The notes under the pieces are model-generated. The model was not told the DNA's origin. It ran no database searches and saw only the letters and a list, made by a program, of their open reading frames with translations. A stretch of DNA of 64,000 bases from an uncultured Psychroserpens sp. (GTDB lineage Bacteria; Bacteroidota; Bacteroidia; Flavobacteriales; Flavobacteriaceae). The position numbers were made by a program, and so were the translations under genes. Numbering within the stretch: the first letter of the stretch is position 1; each line of letters starts with the position of its first letter. The DNA is taken from contig NZ_CANMRL010000002.1 of NCBI RefSeq assembly GCF_947500255.1, positions 186,001-250,000 of the forward strand, read 5' to 3'. Of the stretch, positions 60,934 through 64,000 are shown piece after piece.

Positions 60934-62253
60934 ATGAGTCAAGATTACAATAATCCTGCATTTAAAAAATTACTTCAAAAGCTTCAAGAAGAGAGTTGGC
61001 AATTAGAACTCATTATTTCTGGTTTCGCCATTTTTGGTTTATTTACTATCTACGAACCACTAACGCAAAGCTTGGCAGATGCTCAAAATAATCAATTGTT
61101 GTACAAATTGATTCTGTCTTTGGTTGCTGTGATGTCTTGTGCCATACTAATTTTTAACTTGGTGTTACATGTATTACTTAGAGGACTTTGGATTGGTGCT
61201 CTTGGTTTGCGATATGTTTCGGGCGAAATAGAATACGACAAATTAAAGTACAGTGAAAAATTCACCAGGCATCTAAAAAAGAAGGTCGGTTCTTTTGATA
61301 AGTATATCGCAACACTTGAAAATTATTGTAGCATCATCTTTGCGATTTCTTTTTTGCTCATATTCTATGTATTGGCGATTACGTTTACCATTCTATCAAT
61401 AGCATTTATTGCAACTTATATATTGTCTAGTGATTGGCTTCCAGGTTGGATTTCTAAAGGCATTGGTATACCGTTAATGGTGTTCGTGTGCTTTGGTATG
61501 ATCATCACGTTTATAGATTTTGCCACATTAGGCTGGTTGAAAAAGAAAAGATGGATCTCTAAAATATATTTCCCTATCTATTGGTTATTTAGCTTTATTA
61601 CGCTTTCCTTTTTGTATCGTCCTTTAGTTTATAATTTCTTAGATCATAAATTTGGAAGACGTTTGAGTCTAATCTTGGTTCCGTTTTATATTTTGGTCTT
61701 AGTATTGTCGTCTTTTTATTACCAAAGTTCAAACTACATTCACAGTAATATTAATTCTAGTGATATCATGGCTAACGTAGAGAATTATGAAGACCAGCTC
61801 AAAGATTCAGACAAGTTTGTTGGTAATGCTATGATACCTTCAAAAGTAATCACCGATTCATATTTAAAAGTGTTTATACCTTATACTGAATCTATAGAAA
61901 ATCGTGTGTTTTATTTCAATCCGTCATTAAAACCTGATGAAGATGTTAGAGGAATGCGAAATAATATTATTAGAATAAATAATTCTTCAAGTTCTAAGCG
62001 CGATAGTTTAAGACGAGAATATTTAAAGATGTTCAATTATATCTATTCGGTTAAAATTGACTCTACAACGTACACTTCCGAATTTATTTTAGCTGAAAAC
62101 TTTAAGGAAGAGCTAGGTTTCGAAACCTATCTAAATTTAGACAGTATTGCCGAAGGTAAACATTTACTGCATGTGGACCGTTTACGAGTTAGAAATGGAG
62201 ATACGATTAAATGGATCGTGAGTAGAATCCCATTTTGGTACTTTAAGGATTAA
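60934..62253 (+). CDS. Polytopic membrane protein of unknown function
   Basis: The 439-residue protein has about six transmembrane helices in its first 260 residues (LELIISGFAIFGLFTIYEPL, LILSLVAVMSCAILIFNLVL, IIFAISFLLIFYVLAITFTI and others), then about 170 hydrophilic residues outside the membrane (NSSSSKRDSLRREYLKMFNY, GDTIKWIVSRIPFWYFKD). I recognise no family or catalytic motif. It stands between two ECF sigma operons and its end overlaps the end of the convergent anti-sigma-like gene by a few bases. A role in envelope sensing is only inference. Confidence 0.7.
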   Translation: MSQDYNNPAFKKLLQKLQEESWQLELIISGFAIFGLFTIYEPLTQSLADAQNNQLLYKLILSLVAVMSCAILIFNLVLHVLLRGLWIGALGLRYVSGEIEYDKLKYSEKFTRHLKKKVGSFDKYIATLENYCSIIFAISFLLIFYVLAITFTILSIAFIATYILSSDWLPGWISKGIGIPLMVFVCFGMIITFIDFATLGWLKKKRWISKIYFPIYWLFSFITLSFLYRPLVYNFLDHKFGRRLSLILVPFYILVLVLSSFYYQSSNYIHSNINSSDIMANVENYEDQLKDSDKFVGNAMIPSKVITDSYLKVFIPYTESIENRVFYFNPSLKPDEDVRGMRNNIIRINNSSSSKRDSLRREYLKMFNYIYSVKIDSTTYTSEFILAENFKEELGFETYLNLDSIAEGKHLLHVDRLRVRNGDTIKWIVSRIPFWYFKD

Positions 62254-62663
62254 GCTTCATAGCGTTTATCGAAATGCCGTTTTAATATTGGAATTTGCAC
62301 ACACAACATGATAACAAATAAGAGCACTGCATAAATAAGCGTTTGCGAAAACTCTATCGATGCTAGAGGATTGTTAATCTCGATAGTTGTAAAACGTTCT
62401 AATCCTAGATTAGAGAATACCGTATCTTCTGAATCGGAAGTTCCAAAAATCGCATACCCAATAATGCCAACACATACGATAGCAATAATTGACCATATAC
62501 GTTTAGATATTAAAGGCACATAGGTCGTCACCTTAGAGGTACTCAAGCCTTTAATATGAGACATCACGTCTTGGGTAAAATCTAACGACGGACGTTCAAT
62601 CGCGGATTTACCTATCACTTTTCGTGATAGATGGTCTAAATGTTTATCTGCGTTCTCGTTCAT
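62250..62663 (-). CDS. Probable anti-sigma membrane protein
   Basis: I start at the ATG giving MNENADKHLDHLSRKVIGKS (137 residues); a TTG nine bases upstream is less likely. A hydrophilic N-terminus with a short helix (SLDFTQDVMSHIKGL) is followed by two transmembrane helices (IIAIVCVGIIGYAIFG and LIYAVLLFVIMLCVQIPIL). The gene overlaps the upstream ECF sigma gene by 20 bases, the classic arrangement of an anti-sigma factor. No named domain is recognised. Confidence 0.72.
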   Translation of the reverse strand: MNENADKHLDHLSRKVIGKSAIERPSLDFTQDVMSHIKGLSTSKVTTYVPLISKRIWSIIAIVCVGIIGYAIFGTSDSEDTVFSNLGLERFTTIEINNPLASIEFSQTLIYAVLLFVIMLCVQIPILKRHFDKRYEA

Positions 62664-63234
62664 AATGTTCAATTATTTCTGGTTCTAATTGCGACTTTAA
62701 TATCGTGGCTAACTTTTTTCGGCATCGAAACAACTTCACTTTAATAGAATTTGCTGTGATACCTACAATCTTAGAAATTTCATCTAAAGATAAGTCATCA
62801 AAATAATATAAGGTCAATAAAAAGCTATCTTCGCTAGGTAACTTATCAATACACCGCTGTATTGCTTCTTCTCGCTCTTTAGCTTCAATCTTATCTAATG
62901 CATTATCAATGGTTTTCACTTGATGCGCTGTAAACTCATTTATTTCAACGTCATTTAAGTGCTTTTTATTCTTTTTAATCTGATCCAAACAAGTGTTGTA
63001 AGCCACTCTATAGATCCAGGTCGAAAACTTAGAATCCCCTTTAAACTTGTCCAGAGACTTGTAGGTCTTTATAAACGTGTCCTGAGCGACTTCTTCTGCT
63101 TCTTCCCTATTTTTAAGCATTCGCAATGCTAATGTAAACACCAAATCTTTATACATATCTACCAATGTCGCAAAGGCATTCGTATCGCCATCGATGATTT
63201 GATTGATGAGTATTTGATCGTTGTTGGTGGTCAT
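62644..63234 (-). CDS. ECF-family RNA polymerase sigma factor
   Basis: The 196-residue protein has region 2 (DTNAFATLVDMYKDLVFTLA, then REEAEEVAQDTFIKTYKSLD, then FSTWIYRVAYNTCLDQIKKN) and region 4 (LPSEDSFLLTLYYFDDLSLD, then ITANSIKVKLFRCRKKLATI). It is of the RpoE-like type. It is followed by a probable anti-sigma gene. A TGTAAC-N17-CGTC element drives it leftward, paired with an identical element facing the DUF6249 gene. Confidence 0.94.
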   Translation of the reverse strand: MTTNNDQILINQIIDGDTNAFATLVDMYKDLVFTLALRMLKNREEAEEVAQDTFIKTYKSLDKFKGDSKFSTWIYRVAYNTCLDQIKKNKKHLNDVEINEFTAHQVKTIDNALDKIEAKEREEAIQRCIDKLPSEDSFLLTLYYFDDLSLDEISKIVGITANSIKVKLFRCRKKLATILKSQLEPEIIEHYERERR

Positions 63235-63245
63235 TTTTTTATTAA

Positions 63246-63272
63246 GACGACATCATTAACCTTAAGGTTACA
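63246..63272 (-). promoter_or_regulatory. ECF-type promoter of the sigma/anti-sigma operon
   Basis: On the minus strand TGTAACC (63272-63266) is followed by CGTC (63249-63246), 17 bases after TGTAAC. The site overlaps a perfect 14-base palindrome TAACCTTAAGGTTA (63257-63270). Transcription would start about five bases before the ATG. Confidence 0.6.
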
Positions 63273-63302
63273 ATTTCCGAAGAAAAAAAAATTAAAAAAA
63301 TG

Positions 63303-63329
63303 TGTAACCTAAATTCGAAACCTATCGTC
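63303..63329 (+). promoter_or_regulatory. ECF-type promoter of the DUF6249 gene
   Basis: TGTAACC (63303-63309) is followed by CGTC (63326-63329), again 17 bases after TGTAAC. It is the same element as that of the divergent sigma operon, so the same sigma factor probably reads both. Confidence 0.6.
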
Positions 63330-63374
63330 ATAAGCTCAGAACATTTAAAATTAATCAATTAAAAACGAAACACT

Positions 63375-63719
63375 ATGGAAGCCATTTTAATCCCAATCTC
63401 TTTATTTATAGCATTATTTGGTGTTGCTTACCTATACCTATCTACTAGAAACAAAGAGCGTTTAGCACTTATCGAAAAAGGTGCAGATGCAACAATATTT
63501 ATGAAAGGTAAACGACACACCGCTCCAATTTGGAAAGTACTCATTCTTAACCTTGCATTATTGCTCATGGGCATTGGTATCGGTATTTTTATTGCGTCTC
63601 TTCTACATTATAATCTAGGTGTTGAAGAAGAAGTAGCATTCCCAGGTACTATTTTCCTAATGGCAGGTGTAGGACTATTTGTAGGATTTACAATGACCAA
63701 AAATTTAGATAAAGAATAA
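63375..63719 (+). CDS. DUF6249-type membrane protein
   Basis: The 114-residue protein starts MEAILIPISLFIALFGVAYL, an N-terminal helix, followed by LSTRNKERLALIEKGADATI (characteristic of the DUF6249 family) and two more helices (VLILNLALLLMGIGIGIFIA and IFLMAGVGLFVGFTM). Function unknown. It is transcribed divergently from the ECF sigma/anti-sigma operon with matching ECF-type promoters and is followed by a terminator. This suggests it is a member of that regulon. Confidence 0.85.
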   Translation: MEAILIPISLFIALFGVAYLYLSTRNKERLALIEKGADATIFMKGKRHTAPIWKVLILNLALLLMGIGIGIFIASLLHYNLGVEEEVAFPGTIFLMAGVGLFVGFTMTKNLDKE

Positions 63720-63742
63720 ATAACATCTAACCAATCAATCTT

Positions 63743-63768
63743 AAACCACTGTTAATGCGCAGTGGTTT
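63743..63768 (+). terminator. Terminator of the DUF6249 gene
   Basis: AAACCACTG and CAGTGGTTT form a nine-pair stem around an eight-base loop, followed by a run of Ts. Confidence 0.85.
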
Positions 63769-63834
63769 TTTTTATTTGCATCGACTTAATGTGTATATTT
63801 AGCCATAATGAACTCAATTCTACACATAAAACAT

Positions 63835-64000
63835 ATGAAATACGTATTATGCAACCTACTGCTTTTCGCTATTGTTTTTTCTAGTCATTCGCAAACCAAG
63901 ATTATCGATGAGGAAACCAAATACCCTGTGTCCTATGCGACCGTATCCTTTGGAAATGGGCAAGGTTTATTTGCCGATGATGATGGCATGTTTATTTTCA
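63835..64000 (+). CDS. Secreted protein with CarboxypepD-like start, cut by window end
   Basis: The frame is open to the last base. The visible 55 residues are a signal peptide (KYVLCNLLLFAIVFSSHSQ) followed by TKIIDEETKYPVSYATVSFG and GLFADDDGMF. This is the start of a carboxypeptidase-regulatory-like domain of the kind that precedes TonB-type receptors and other envelope proteins. An ATG at 63808 is also in frame and would lengthen the signal region by nine residues. The rest of the gene and its function lie outside the window. Confidence 0.75.
   Translation, partial: MKYVLCNLLLFAIVFSSHSQTKIIDEETKYPVSYATVSFGNGQGLFADDDGMFIF

Overview
The window is AT-rich and chromosomal, and the organism is almost certainly a marine-type member of the Flavobacteriaceae (Bacteroidota). 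Four things point there: secreted proteins with C-terminal type IX secretion (T9SS) sorting domains, TAnnTTTG promoter elements with few purine-rich ribosome-binding sites, the gene order rpmB-rpmG-DUF4295-ftsY, and a TonB-type receptor with a CarboxypepD-like N-terminal domain. I see no tRNA, rRNA, CRISPR array, insertion sequence or phage block.

Layout. 1-3547: the end of a fused aspartokinase/homoserine dehydrogenase, then thrB and thrC, which almost touch (threonine branch). 3610-16769: a surface-protein locus. Four genes read leftward (a small T9SS cargo, a tail-fibre-like protein, a giant leucine-rich-repeat T9SS cargo, an Fn3-like lipoprotein), preceded by a leftward outer-membrane barrel gene. 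On the other strand are a membrane-tethered TPR-HTH regulator and a cadherin-like lipoprotein. Direct repeats of TGTCCAC with an 11-base period lie before three of these transcription units and are candidate operators of the regulator. 16896-23274: small enzymes and hypotheticals, rimO, a serine hydrolase, an amidase. 23288-28143: ftsY, DUF4295, rpmG, rpmB, cinA, an Hpt protein, a FAH-family protein and a DnaQ-like exonuclease.

28321-29513: an ECF sigma factor operon. 29596-37319: a 2-oxoacid dehydrogenase E2, a glycosyltransferase, recR, a large BNR-repeat T9SS cargo, a sodium:solute symporter and a CoA-binding protein. 37492-46949: a TonB-type receptor, a FabH-like synthase, an S9 peptidase, htpG and a hypothetical. 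47302-57892: regulators (Crp/Fnr, ECF sigma, WYL, AraC with two DNA-binding domains) mixed with small enzymes and a DEAD-box helicase. 57963-64000: two ECF sigma operons with probable anti-sigma proteins, a membrane protein, a DUF6249 protein and the start of another secreted protein.

A theme of the window is extracytoplasmic regulation. All four ECF sigma genes are preceded by ECF-like promoters of the form TGWAAC-N16/17-CGTY or TGTAAC-N17-ATCT. Two of these form mirrored divergent pairs, and one similar promoter sits before the TonB-type receptor. Product names come from reading motifs, not from database searches.
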